Shown one piece after another: positions 1 through 5,775 of a DNA stretch of 10,308 nt. Within the stretch, counting starts at the first letter, position 1. Each line of letters starts with the position of its first letter. The notes beneath the pieces are model-generated. The model did no database searches. It was not told the DNA's origin and worked only from the letters and a program-made list of their open reading frames with translations. The DNA comes from Flavobacteriaceae bacterium (GTDB lineage: Bacteria; Bacteroidota; Bacteroidia; Flavobacteriales; Flavobacteriaceae). Position numbers and translations under genes: made by a program. The stretch lies in contig JAESUF010000351.1 of the NCBI GenBank assembly GCA_016763215.1, forward strand, positions 1 to 10,308, given 5' to 3'.

Positions 1-48
1 GGGTAAACTCTGATAAAATAGATGTGCTTTGACGGCTCTGATGGCCAT

Positions 49-87
49 TGGCCCGATGGAGTCGCGGGGCGACTTGATATCGGGCCA
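49..87. repeat. GC-rich nested inverted repeat next to the tRNA
   Basis: The outer arms tggcccgat (49-57) and atcgggcca (79-87) are a perfect 9-base inverted repeat. Inside them, agtcgc (60-65) and gcgact (69-74) pair perfectly around a 3-base ggg loop. Just to the left, atggccat (41-48) is a perfect 8-base palindrome. Bases 31-90 are about 67% G+C by hand count, while the rest of the window is strongly AT-rich. The right arm overlaps the first four bases of the tRNA acceptor strand (84-87). There is no poly-T tract, so it is not a normal terminator. It could be the end of a repeat or mobile element, a structured leader or processing element for the tRNA, or a foreign junction. Bases 1-30 hold nothing I can identify. 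Confidence 0.75.
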
Positions 88-157
88 GGGTAGCTCAGTT
101 GGTTAGAGCGCAGGATTCATAACCCTGAGGTCACGGGTTCAAATCCCGTTTTCGCTA
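84..157 (+). tRNA. tRNA-Met (CAT), probably elongator, with a poorly paired acceptor stem
   Basis: The cloverleaf is clear from position 8 on. The D-arm has stem gctc/gagc (93-96 and 105-108) with AGTTGGTTA-type loop. The anticodon loop ttcataa (116-122) carries CAT at 118-120. The T-arm is acggg-ttcaaat-cccgt (133-149), and the discriminator base is A157. CCA is not encoded. The anticodon stem lacks the run of three G-C pairs of an initiator tRNA, so elongator Met is preferred; tRNA-Ile with a lysidine-modified CAT anticodon cannot be fully excluded. Two oddities are visible. The last anticodon-stem pair is A115-C123. The acceptor strands gccaggg (84-90) and tttcgct (150-156) give one Watson-Crick pair, four G-T wobbles and two mismatches. 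The gene may therefore be a remnant, or its 5' end may have been replaced. Confidence 0.8.
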
Positions 158-164
158 CAAAAAG

Positions 165-190
165 AAAAGCAGCTTTTAAAAGCTGCTTTT
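165..190. terminator. Bidirectional rho-independent terminator
   Basis: aaaagcagctttt (165-177) and aaaagctgctttt (178-190) form a perfect 26-base palindrome with a GCAGC/GCTGC core flanked by A and T tracts. It lies 7 bases after the tRNA and 27 bases after the stop codon of the last minus-strand gene. Because it is followed by T-rich sequence on the plus strand and preceded by A-rich sequence (T-rich on the minus strand), it can end both the tRNA transcript and the converging operon. Confidence 0.85.
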
Positions 191-217
191 TCTATTTTAC
201 CTTAACTATTTTATACT

Positions 218-652
218 CTAATGCCCTCCTTTATCTTCTTTTACCTCACCTTTTAAGCTCATTTCCATACTATGATCATATTTACAGCATCCTGGTAAAC
301 CTTTATAAGCGTCTTCGTTTCCTGCAATTTTGTCTGTATCATATCCAGAATTAGCAATAGCCTTGTGTATCGCATCAAGGTTTGTTTTTGAACCATCAAA
401 AGATACATCTATCTTCTTTCTTAATCGATCCCAATCAGCATTTGCTACGCCTTCAATTCCTTTTACAGAAGTTTCAATAGTATTCTTACACATTCCACAA
501 TTCCCTCGTACTCCAAAACTCGCGTCTGCATAGGCTATTTCTTTTTTTACTTCTATTTTTTCAGGATTTTTATCATCCTTCTTAGCATCACTTTTACAGC
601 TTGTAAAACTCATTGCAGCAATCACTACTAAACTTAAAATTACTTTTTTCAT
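218..652 (-). CDS. HMA-domain lipoprotein (periplasmic heavy-metal binding protein)
   Basis: A 144-residue protein predicted to bind soft metal ions in the periplasm. Residues 1-18 are a lipoprotein signal ending in the lipobox FTSC, with C19 as the lipidated Cys. After a short charged linker, residues about 43-112 match the heavy-metal-associated (HMA) fold, with the metal-binding CxxC seen as NCGMC (C52, C55). The tail holds a second possible ligand set: C122-C123, H127, M129, M131 and the final H144. It differs from the usual GMTCxxC in having G-N in place of M-T before the first Cys, as in other MerP-like anchored proteins of Bacteroidota. It is the last gene of the operon, 16 bases after cusB, and probably passes metal to or from the CusB adaptor. 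The start is the only ATG that gives a signal peptide. The choice of metal (Cu, Ag or Hg) cannot be read from the sequence. Confidence 0.9.
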   Translation of the reverse strand: MKKVILSLVVIAAMSFTSCKSDAKKDDKNPEKIEVKKEIAYADASFGVRGNCGMCKNTIETSVKGIEGVANADWDRLRKKIDVSFDGSKTNLDAIHKAIANSGYDTDKIAGNEDAYKGLPGCCKYDHSMEMSLKGEVKEDKGGH

Positions 653-659
653 GTTAAAA

Positions 660-681
660 ATTTAATTGTTATTTAATTGTT
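660..681. repeat. 11-base perfect tandem repeat at the cusB stop codon
   Basis: atttaattgtt occurs twice back to back, at 660-670 and 671-681. The second copy encodes the end of cusB (on the minus strand, aacaattaaat) and the first fills the gap before the HMA lipoprotein start. The cusB stop (669-671) spans the junction. It looks like a simple slippage duplication that formed the present spacer. No function is implied. Confidence 0.7.
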
Positions 682-2438
682 TTTGTTATTTCTCCACAGG
701 TTAACATCGCATCACCATAATATGGATTTAATACTTTGTCTTCAAGGCTCAACCAAGAGCCTCCTTTATTTCCATCTGCCATAGGGCAAAATTGACGATA
801 CACTTGTTGATTGATTCCAAACTTTTCAACGGCCATAATTAAGCTTGCTGAGAGAGGCTTAAAATGATTTCTTTGTTTCTTAATATCCGTTGTTGAGTTT
901 AAAGACCTTGTCTGTTGTTTTAATTGTCCAGATAATAGCATCCAAGAATTATGTGCATCTCCTTTTACCAACTTCATATCAATAGAGGCTAAATTTTTCA
1001 GCATCTTGGAAGAAGCACTAATTGAAATTTTTACATCATCTTTTATCAGCGCATTTTTTAAGATTATATATTCGTCAAATACTTTTTTTAATTGTGATTG
1101 AAATCTTGAATCTACTTTCAATCTTTTAGTATCCATCTCATGTGTTGTAGTATTCTTAGTAGCATTGGTGTTCATCTCCATATGACCTTCATGACCGGTC
1201 ATTGTTTTACCTCCCTCTTTGTTCATCATCGATTTTTTACCTTGTAATTGTGCTGCTGCATCTACCGTAAAAGCACCATTGGTAACAATTTCATCTCCTA
1301 CAGTTAAACCTTGCGCTACTTGATAATTTTCACCTACTTTATTTCCAAGTAATACTTCTCTCATTTCAAAAACAGACTCATTAGGGTTGGGCTTAATATA
1401 CACTATAGAACGTTTCCCTGTCCAAAGAACAGCCGAAGCTGGAATACTTACGTTATCTGTTATCTCAGAAGAAATGCTGTTTATGCTACCCTCGATAAAC
1501 ATTCCCGGTTTTAATTCACGAGTTCTATTATTTAAAACACCCCTTAATGTAACTGTTCTGGTTTTTGTATCTAAAGTAGGATCTATAAAAGAAACCCTTG
1601 TTTTGAATTCTTTCGTAGGAAAACTAGTTGTTCTAATGGAAATACGCTGACCTACTTTAAATAATTCAATTTGATTTTCATAGACATCAAAATTAGCCCA
1701 AACTGTATTTAGGTTTGCAATCCTTAACAAAGGTTGCCCTTTCTTAATTGAAGCTCCTTGTTCTACTAATTTTTCTGAAACAGTTCCTGAAACTGTGGCA
1801 TATATTGGGAAATTCTCTTTTACTTTTCCTGAAGCTTCAATCGAATTGATTTGTTCTTCTGAAAGTTTCCATAACTTCAGTTTGTTGCGAACAGCTTTGT
1901 ACAATGCTGGTTGAGATTCTTTCAAAGAATATGCTGTTAGTAATTCTTGTTGAGCATTCAATAACTCTGGCGAATATATTGTAGCTAACAATTGTCCTTT
2001 TTCAACTTTTTCACCAGTGAAACTCACATTCAAGTGTTCTATTCTTCCAGAGAAATAGCTTATTTGAATTGTATTATTTTCTTCATTTTCTACGATTTTA
2101 CCAGACAATTTTATACCGATTTTATCATTCACAACACTTCCTCCAATCTTAGTGGTTTGAATGTTTGCTAAAGCGATTGCATTTTTAGTCAGTTTGAACT
2201 GATCCGCAGAAAGTCCATCTGCACTTGATTCAGCAGGAATTAAATCCATACCACAAATAGGGCAATCTCCTGCTTCGGGTAGTAGTATTTGTGGATGCAT
2301 AGAGCAAGTCCACATTTCGTTGGTTTTACTAACTTCATCGTGATTATGAGGAGTTTTTTCAGTAGAGTTCCCAAATAACAACCATCCAAAGAATAAACCT
2401 ATGATAAGTACTCCACTATATATAAGATATTTTTTCAT
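669..2438 (-). CDS. cusB: CusB-type RND periplasmic adaptor with N-terminal HMBD and C-terminal DUF3347
   Basis: The membrane-fusion protein that joins a CusA-type pump to its outer-membrane channel and loads metal. Residues 4-22 form an N-terminal membrane anchor. Residues 43-66 are a heavy-metal binding domain, WTCSMHP...GDCPICGMDL, with C45, H48, C59, C62 and M64 as likely ligands. Residues about 105-400 are the HlyD-like adaptor core: a barrel-sandwich half at 127-156, a helical hairpin at 157-205, the second half at 212-242, and a beta-barrel and membrane-proximal part to about 400. A Met/His-rich linker (402-436, including M404, M405, H416, H419, M420, M422) leads to a DUF3347 domain (about 445-585) with the signature FCPMADGNKGGSW (550-562) and a second conserved Cys at C581. 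At 589 residues it is longer than a plain CusB because of the added C-terminal domain. It starts 4 bases after the PepSY gene, unusually far (about 5.6 kb) from cusA. Confidence 0.93.
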   Translation of the reverse strand: MKKYLIYSGVLIIGLFFGWLLFGNSTEKTPHNHDEVSKTNEMWTCSMHPQILLPEAGDCPICGMDLIPAESSADGLSADQFKLTKNAIALANIQTTKIGGSVVNDKIGIKLSGKIVENEENNTIQISYFSGRIEHLNVSFTGEKVEKGQLLATIYSPELLNAQQELLTAYSLKESQPALYKAVRNKLKLWKLSEEQINSIEASGKVKENFPIYATVSGTVSEKLVEQGASIKKGQPLLRIANLNTVWANFDVYENQIELFKVGQRISIRTTSFPTKEFKTRVSFIDPTLDTKTRTVTLRGVLNNRTRELKPGMFIEGSINSISSEITDNVSIPASAVLWTGKRSIVYIKPNPNESVFEMREVLLGNKVGENYQVAQGLTVGDEIVTNGAFTVDAAAQLQGKKSMMNKEGGKTMTGHEGHMEMNTNATKNTTTHEMDTKRLKVDSRFQSQLKKVFDEYIILKNALIKDDVKISISASSKMLKNLASIDMKLVKGDAHNSWMLLSGQLKQQTRSLNSTTDIKKQRNHFKPLSASLIMAVEKFGINQQVYRQFCPMADGNKGGSWLSLEDKVLNPYYGDAMLTCGEITKTIK

Positions 2439-2442
2439 TTCT

Positions 2443-3153
2443 CTATTTTTTTATTCGTTTTACTAATTTTCTAACTGAAGGGGAAGATGTATACCACAAT
2501 AAAAAACCACTAAGAACCGTAATCAATCCTAATAAAGAAAATGCTCTTAACACCAGTGTATTAAAATTATCTCTCCCATCGTAATCCATAGTGTGAGCCA
2601 TCCATAAAAAATCGAACCAACGCCAGCTCTGATGGCGAACTGTTTGAAACTTTCCATCAATCACAGAAACGTAGGCTTTTAAATTATCATCTGTTTTATA
2701 GGAAATAACATAAGCGGGTAATAATTTCTTACGATATTCATGGTGCTTCCCTGCCTCAATAATTTTATCAATGGACGTAACCTCTAAACCACCCTTCATA
2801 TAATTTTTGGCGACATAAAGGGCTTCGTCTTTGGTTATTCCATCTTTCTTCTCTCCTGATAAAGCATTATACAACTCTTTGCTGTTAATCAAATAATAGG
2901 GTTGTTTGTCAATATCTCGTATTTCTAATGTTCTAATTCCAGCTTGAATATCAATATCTGAAGGATTGATCATATTATCAAAAGCCATCGGTTGATATTC
3001 TAAATTCTTATACTGATCTCCATGAATGTCATCTATATCTGTCCAACTGAAATACAATCCGCTGATCGTCCAAAATAGAAATTGAATTCCTAAAAAGAGT
3101 CCTAAATAACGATGTGTTTTTCTAATTTTTAATGCTGTCTTTCTTTGTACCAT
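2443..3153 (-). CDS. PepSY domain membrane protein with two transmembrane helices
   Basis: A 236-residue protein with one helix near each end (about 17-36 and 201-221) and a periplasmic region between. The N-terminus has the RKTHRYLG pattern common to PepSY_TM proteins (H15 at the membrane edge). The middle has PepSY-like segments, one around 104-150 (ITKDEALYVAKNYM, then PAYVISYKT) and a strand pair ending in VIDGKFQ. WMAHTMDY (184-191) supplies a second conserved-looking His (H187) just before the second helix. The basic tail RKLVKRIKK is cytoplasmic. Larger PepSY membrane proteins have been linked to metal or siderophore reduction and transport, but the role of this short two-helix form is not established. 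The His residues at the membrane faces could bind haem or metal; that is inference. It sits one base after DUF2911 and 4 bases before cusB, so it is co-transcribed with the pump genes. Confidence 0.85.
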   Translation of the reverse strand: MVQRKTALKIRKTHRYLGLFLGIQFLFWTISGLYFSWTDIDDIHGDQYKNLEYQPMAFDNMINPSDIDIQAGIRTLEIRDIDKQPYYLINSKELYNALSGEKKDGITKDEALYVAKNYMKGGLEVTSIDKIIEAGKHHEYRKKLLPAYVISYKTDDNLKAYVSVIDGKFQTVRHQSWRWFDFLWMAHTMDYDGRDNFNTLVLRAFSLLGLITVLSGFLLWYTSSPSVRKLVKRIKK

Positions 3154-3154
3154 T

Positions 3155-3736
3155 TTAGTTTACATTAAAAAGGAATTCAATTGATATTTTTTCCCAACTC
3201 ATACGAATAGAACCAGAAGTTTTATTGGTTTTTGATACTTTGTATTCTAAATGCTCTTGAATCTCATCTGAAATTTTCGGAGTCACTTTAAATCGTAGTA
3301 CATCCTCTTTTTCATCATAATCATCTTTCCCATGTTGATCCCAATTTGTATTAAAAATAATTGTCCATTCTCCTTTTGATGGAATCATGAAAATTCCATA
3401 CTTCCCCGCTTTAAGCTCTTTACCAGCAACTATTAAATCTTTAGTCGTGTCTAACCAAGTTGCTTTGTGTGCTCCAGCTTGCCACACTTGATCGTATGCC
3501 AATAAACCTCCAAAAATAATTCTTCCTCTTACTCCAGGAGATGAATAATCTATATGAACATGTGCATCTCCTACCATAGACATAGCATAGGTATGAGGGC
3601 TTAACACTTTTTTCTTTGAAGTTTCCTTCTTTTCAACTTTTGGGTGTTGATGTCCATCTTTAACTTCTTTTTTACTTTCGCTTTTACAGCTAAAAAGAAA
3701 TGCAACTATGATCACTATCTGTATTAAATTTTTCAT
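3155..3736 (-). CDS. DUF2911 lipoprotein
   Basis: A 193-residue predicted lipoprotein: hydrophobic signal 4-14, lipobox LFSC with C17 lipidated, then a Lys/Glu/His-rich linker (18-45) containing GHQHP. Residues about 46-155 match DUF2911, recognisable from the opening SPHTYAMSMVGDAHVHIDYS, the core SPGVRGRIIFGGLL, QVWQAGAHKATWL, AGKYGIFMIPS and WTIIFN, followed by the NTNWDQHG segment. The family is common in Bacteroidota as secreted beta-rich proteins without an assigned function. Candidate ligand residues include H59, H61, H90 and H135, but none is proven. It starts 11 bases after the HMA-MauE gene. Its presence in an efflux operon suggests a periplasmic metal-related role, which is inference from context only. 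Confidence 0.88.
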   Translation of the reverse strand: MKNLIQIVIIVAFLFSCKSESKKEVKDGHQHPKVEKKETSKKKVLSPHTYAMSMVGDAHVHIDYSSPGVRGRIIFGGLLAYDQVWQAGAHKATWLDTTKDLIVAGKELKAGKYGIFMIPSKGEWTIIFNTNWDQHGKDDYDEKEDVLRFKVTPKISDEIQEHLEYKVSKTNKTSGSIRMSWEKISIEFLFNVN

Positions 3737-3747
3737 CTTTTCTATTT

Positions 3748-4485
3748 TTAAATAATATTGGTTAGCATTACTATTGCCATCACAATCATGATCGCATTCT
3801 CAATAAATGTTGCTTCTGTCATAGGAAGCTTTAAAGCAGTTCCCAAACAAGCACACCGAATAGATTTCTTATCTAGTAGTGTTTTTGTTACACCAATGGT
3901 GGTAATTCCTAATATAATAAGTGTACCAATTAAAGCGATATCTACTTCTATTCTCAATAAGAACATTACCCCTAAAGTAGTTTCAATGAATGGATACACC
4001 CAACTATAAATAGGGAGCCTCTTCGCTAAAGGGTCATACATCCGAAAAGAGTCTGGAAAGCCTTTTAAATCTAGTAGTTTAAAAAAGCTAAATACAATGT
4101 AAAACAGTCCCATAAAATCTAACATGGCTTCTCCTACATTCCATTCTTTGTAATTCATAAGAACAGACGCTGTAGAAATATAAAAAAGAATAAGTAACAA
4201 GGGTTTTAACTGTTGCAACTTACTTTTTTCCTGTTCTATTTCAAAATGAGAGGGATCAGTTACTATAGGTTCAATTGATTTTTTTTTCTCACTCAGAGTA
4301 TACTTTTCTGGTAAAGAATTTTGAAATACTGCTGTCGCTATATGGTGTGTCATCGTAATGTCAGCTACACCTTCATCAAGGTTTACAGATACTTCCGTAA
4401 CATTTTCTATTGCACTTAAATATTTTTCAACCGAGGATTTACATCCTCCACAAGTCATTCCATTTATTATATATGTGTGTTTCAT
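3748..4485 (-). CDS. HMA domain fused to a MauE/DoxX-type membrane protein
   Basis: A 245-residue two-part protein. Residues 1-66 are an HMA domain with the full GMTCGGC motif (C12, C15) and no signal peptide, so this domain is probably cytoplasmic. A charged linker (67-92) leads to a membrane domain with about five hydrophobic segments (93-110, 121-141, 160-177, 182-200, 228-245) resembling MauE/DoxX redox-associated membrane proteins. Between the fourth and fifth lies RCACLGTALKLPMTEAT, with a CxC pair (C211, C213), typical of this subgroup. By analogy with MerT/MerP, the HMA part could trade metal with the CxC pair in the membrane part; a thiol-redox role is also possible. The start codon overlaps the stop of the preceding gene as ATGA, showing translational coupling. 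The direction of transport, if any, is unknown. Confidence 0.87.
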   Translation of the reverse strand: MKHTYIINGMTCGGCKSSVEKYLSAIENVTEVSVNLDEGVADITMTHHIATAVFQNSLPEKYTLSEKKKSIEPIVTDPSHFEIEQEKSKLQQLKPLLLILFYISTASVLMNYKEWNVGEAMLDFMGLFYIVFSFFKLLDLKGFPDSFRMYDPLAKRLPIYSWVYPFIETTLGVMFLLRIEVDIALIGTLIILGITTIGVTKTLLDKKSIRCACLGTALKLPMTEATFIENAIMIVMAIVMLTNII

Positions 4486-5189
4486 TTTTTTGGTAATTTC
4501 AAGGTTACATTTCCTTTGATTGCAATCCCATCTACATGTCCTGCTAAAAGGTTGTCTTCCGTTTTAAAGTGCATATGTATGGTTGTGCTATGATGTGTAA
4601 AAATAGCTTTATGTTTATTGGAGTAAAACCCCAATACGCTTGCATTTCTATTATTTACAGTTCCATTTAACCCAGATTTTTGATGTTTTTTATGTGTATG
4701 TATGGTATCATCTTTATCCCAATCAATCACATGCCAATCAATTTGAAAAGAATCTCCTTCTAACAAAAAAGGAATCGGTTTTTCAATATCCAACCCAGAT
4801 TTGATTGCGGTATCTATAATAAGACTTTCTAAGGCTGATTTAGATGCAAAAGAAACGGATACACTTTCTGACCAATCAGGAATATTTGCATAAACCAATA
4901 ATGAAGCAGCTACATTCAAAGAGTCATTCAACATAAGTTGATTATTGATCACTTTACTATTCAAAGCAACTCCATTAAATATTTGAATTTCTCCTTCTAA
5001 ATCTTGATACGCACCCAGTGCATACAAATTTGTTTTATTGGTGATGGTATCAATCTTTATCTTTTTTGAAATATCACCAGACATCATATTTTTTAAAGCT
5101 CCTGCGTAAGATACATTTACTTGATGCTTTCCTTCGTGTGTACAAGAAACCATTAAAAACACTATCAAAAGATTCATTAAAATTCGCAT
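4482..5189 (-). CDS. Acetolactate-decarboxylase-like lipoprotein
   Basis: A 235-residue protein with a lipoprotein signal (lipobox MVSC, C16). The rest resembles alpha-acetolactate decarboxylase (AlsD/BudA fold). LYALGAYQDLEGEIQIFNG (55-73) matches the family's N-terminal G-x-x-x-x-LxGEhxhhDG block. ASVLGFYSNKH (183-193) corresponds to the GTxxGFxxP block. IHMHF...AGHVDG (204-221) matches the zinc site HxHF...GGHV, giving likely ligands H205, H207 and H218. What looks different: the segment that normally carries the catalytic Arg is replaced by a His-rich stretch (H164, H166, H169), and the chain ends soon after the zinc site, where the classical enzyme has a further catalytic Glu. A role in acetoin synthesis is therefore unlikely, also because the protein is exported and lies in a metal operon. 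It may use the fold as a periplasmic metal-binding protein (inference). Confidence 0.78.
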   Translation of the reverse strand: MRILMNLLIVFLMVSCTHEGKHQVNVSYAGALKNMMSGDISKKIKIDTITNKTNLYALGAYQDLEGEIQIFNGVALNSKVINNQLMLNDSLNVAASLLVYANIPDWSESVSVSFASKSALESLIIDTAIKSGLDIEKPIPFLLEGDSFQIDWHVIDWDKDDTIHTHKKHQKSGLNGTVNNRNASVLGFYSNKHKAIFTHHSTTIHMHFKTEDNLLAGHVDGIAIKGNVTLKLPKK

Positions 5190-5191
5190 CC

Positions 5192-5230
5192 TTAGTTTGT
5201 TAAATAATTAATAGATTCTATTTGATTCAT
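5192..5230 (-). pseudogene. Remnant of a tolC 3' end (also a 12-codon mini-ORF)
   Basis: Bases 5192-5211 (ttagtttgttaaataattaa) are identical to 6851-6870, the last 20 bases of the TolC gene. Bases 5212-5230 match 6901-6919 at 17 of 19 positions. The remnant thus equals the tolC terminus minus 30 bases (6871-6900), an in-frame loss bounded by the direct repeat ttaata (6867-6872 and 6897-6902). Read on the minus strand it encodes MNQIESINYLTN-stop, where the intact gene ends NQIESI-(10 residues)-NYLTN-stop; the ATG replaces an ATA Ile codon. It fills almost the whole gap between the NTF2-like and ALDC-like genes, and its TAA lies 2 bases before the ALDC-like ATG. It is a relic of tolC duplication or cluster fusion, and could still act as a coupling leader. 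Confidence 0.85.
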
Positions 5231-5233
5231 TGA

Positions 5234-5755
5234 TTACTGTTTTATTTTTTTAAATGAAGTGTGTGAATGAATGATTTTCCACTCATCTTCTATTTTTTCT
5301 AAAACAGAAGTAGCAACTCCTTTACTCTCAATAGTACGCTCTTTAATACCTTTCGCTTTATCTCCCTTTAAAACAATAGTATATAAGTAATTTTCAGTTG
5401 TGTAAGCATACGGTAAATTCACAGTCGCATCAATCTTATAGTTTGAGAATGTAAAGCTTTTAAAATGACCTAATTCTGGCCCTAAATGATGATTGATATA
5501 ATCATCGTAAGTCCCTTCATCTTTACCTTGTTCAAAAACTGTGGCGTCTTGAGTAAAGAGCTCAAAAGTACCTTCAGTTGTCAAATTTTGTATTGCATCT
5601 TTGTACGCTTTCATTACAAACAGTACTTTTTCTTTATCTTGAGATAAATCAACTACTTCTGTCTTATTTGTTACTACTTCCTTCTGTTGCTCTTTACAGC
5701 TTATAAGTAATACTGTAATTGTCGTAATTATAAAAAGTGATTTTACAAGTTTCAT
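5234..5755 (-). CDS. NTF2-like (DUF4440/SnoaL-type) lipoprotein
   Basis: A 173-residue lipoprotein: hydrophobic signal 5-17, lipobox LISC with C20, and a short linker. Residues about 40-170 have the cone-shaped NTF2-like pattern: an opening helix pair (EKVLFVMKAYKDAIQNLTTEGTFELF), TQDATVFEQGKDEGTYDDYINHHLG (an NTF2-like metal or ligand pocket region with H89, H90), the segment PELGHFKSFTF, and the closing strands ending WKIIHSHTS (159-167, H163 and H165). Relatives occur as exported proteins beside metal-efflux genes in Bacteroidota and are usually annotated only as nuclear transport factor 2 family proteins. No enzyme activity can be assigned. It starts 20 bases after the Haem_bd gene. The tolC remnant begins just after its stop, which marks this gene as the boundary of the rearranged block. 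Confidence 0.85.
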   Translation of the reverse strand: MKLVKSLFIITTITVLLISCKEQQKEVVTNKTEVVDLSQDKEKVLFVMKAYKDAIQNLTTEGTFELFTQDATVFEQGKDEGTYDDYINHHLGPELGHFKSFTFSNYKIDATVNLPYAYTTENYLYTIVLKGDKAKGIKERTIESKGVATSVLEKIEDEWKIIHSHTSFKKIKQ

Positions 5756-5775
5756 TTGGGTTTGTTTTTAATTTA

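Noticed and set aside
49..87. GC-rich hairpin as a rho-independent terminator of an upstream plus-strand gene
   Set aside because: There is no T tract after the stem on either strand and the right arm runs into the tRNA.
1..102. Minus-strand open frame (P-T-E-L-P-W-P-D-I-K... to MAIRAVKAHLFYQSLP) as a gene
   Set aside because: It begins inside the antisense of the tRNA, is short, runs off the window and coincides with a structured GC-rich repeat. It is mentioned under findings but not supported as a coding gene.
165..190. Palindrome after the tRNA as an integrase attachment repeat
   Set aside because: Its A/T-flanked GCAGC stem placed between two converging transcription units is fully explained as a bidirectional terminator, and no second copy is present in the window.
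330..533. Plus-strand open frame opposite the HMA lipoprotein
   Set aside because: It is the antisense of a clear HMA-domain gene and resembles no protein family. The same holds for plus-strand frames at 1387-1650, 3758-4009, 7383-7649 and 9677-10084.
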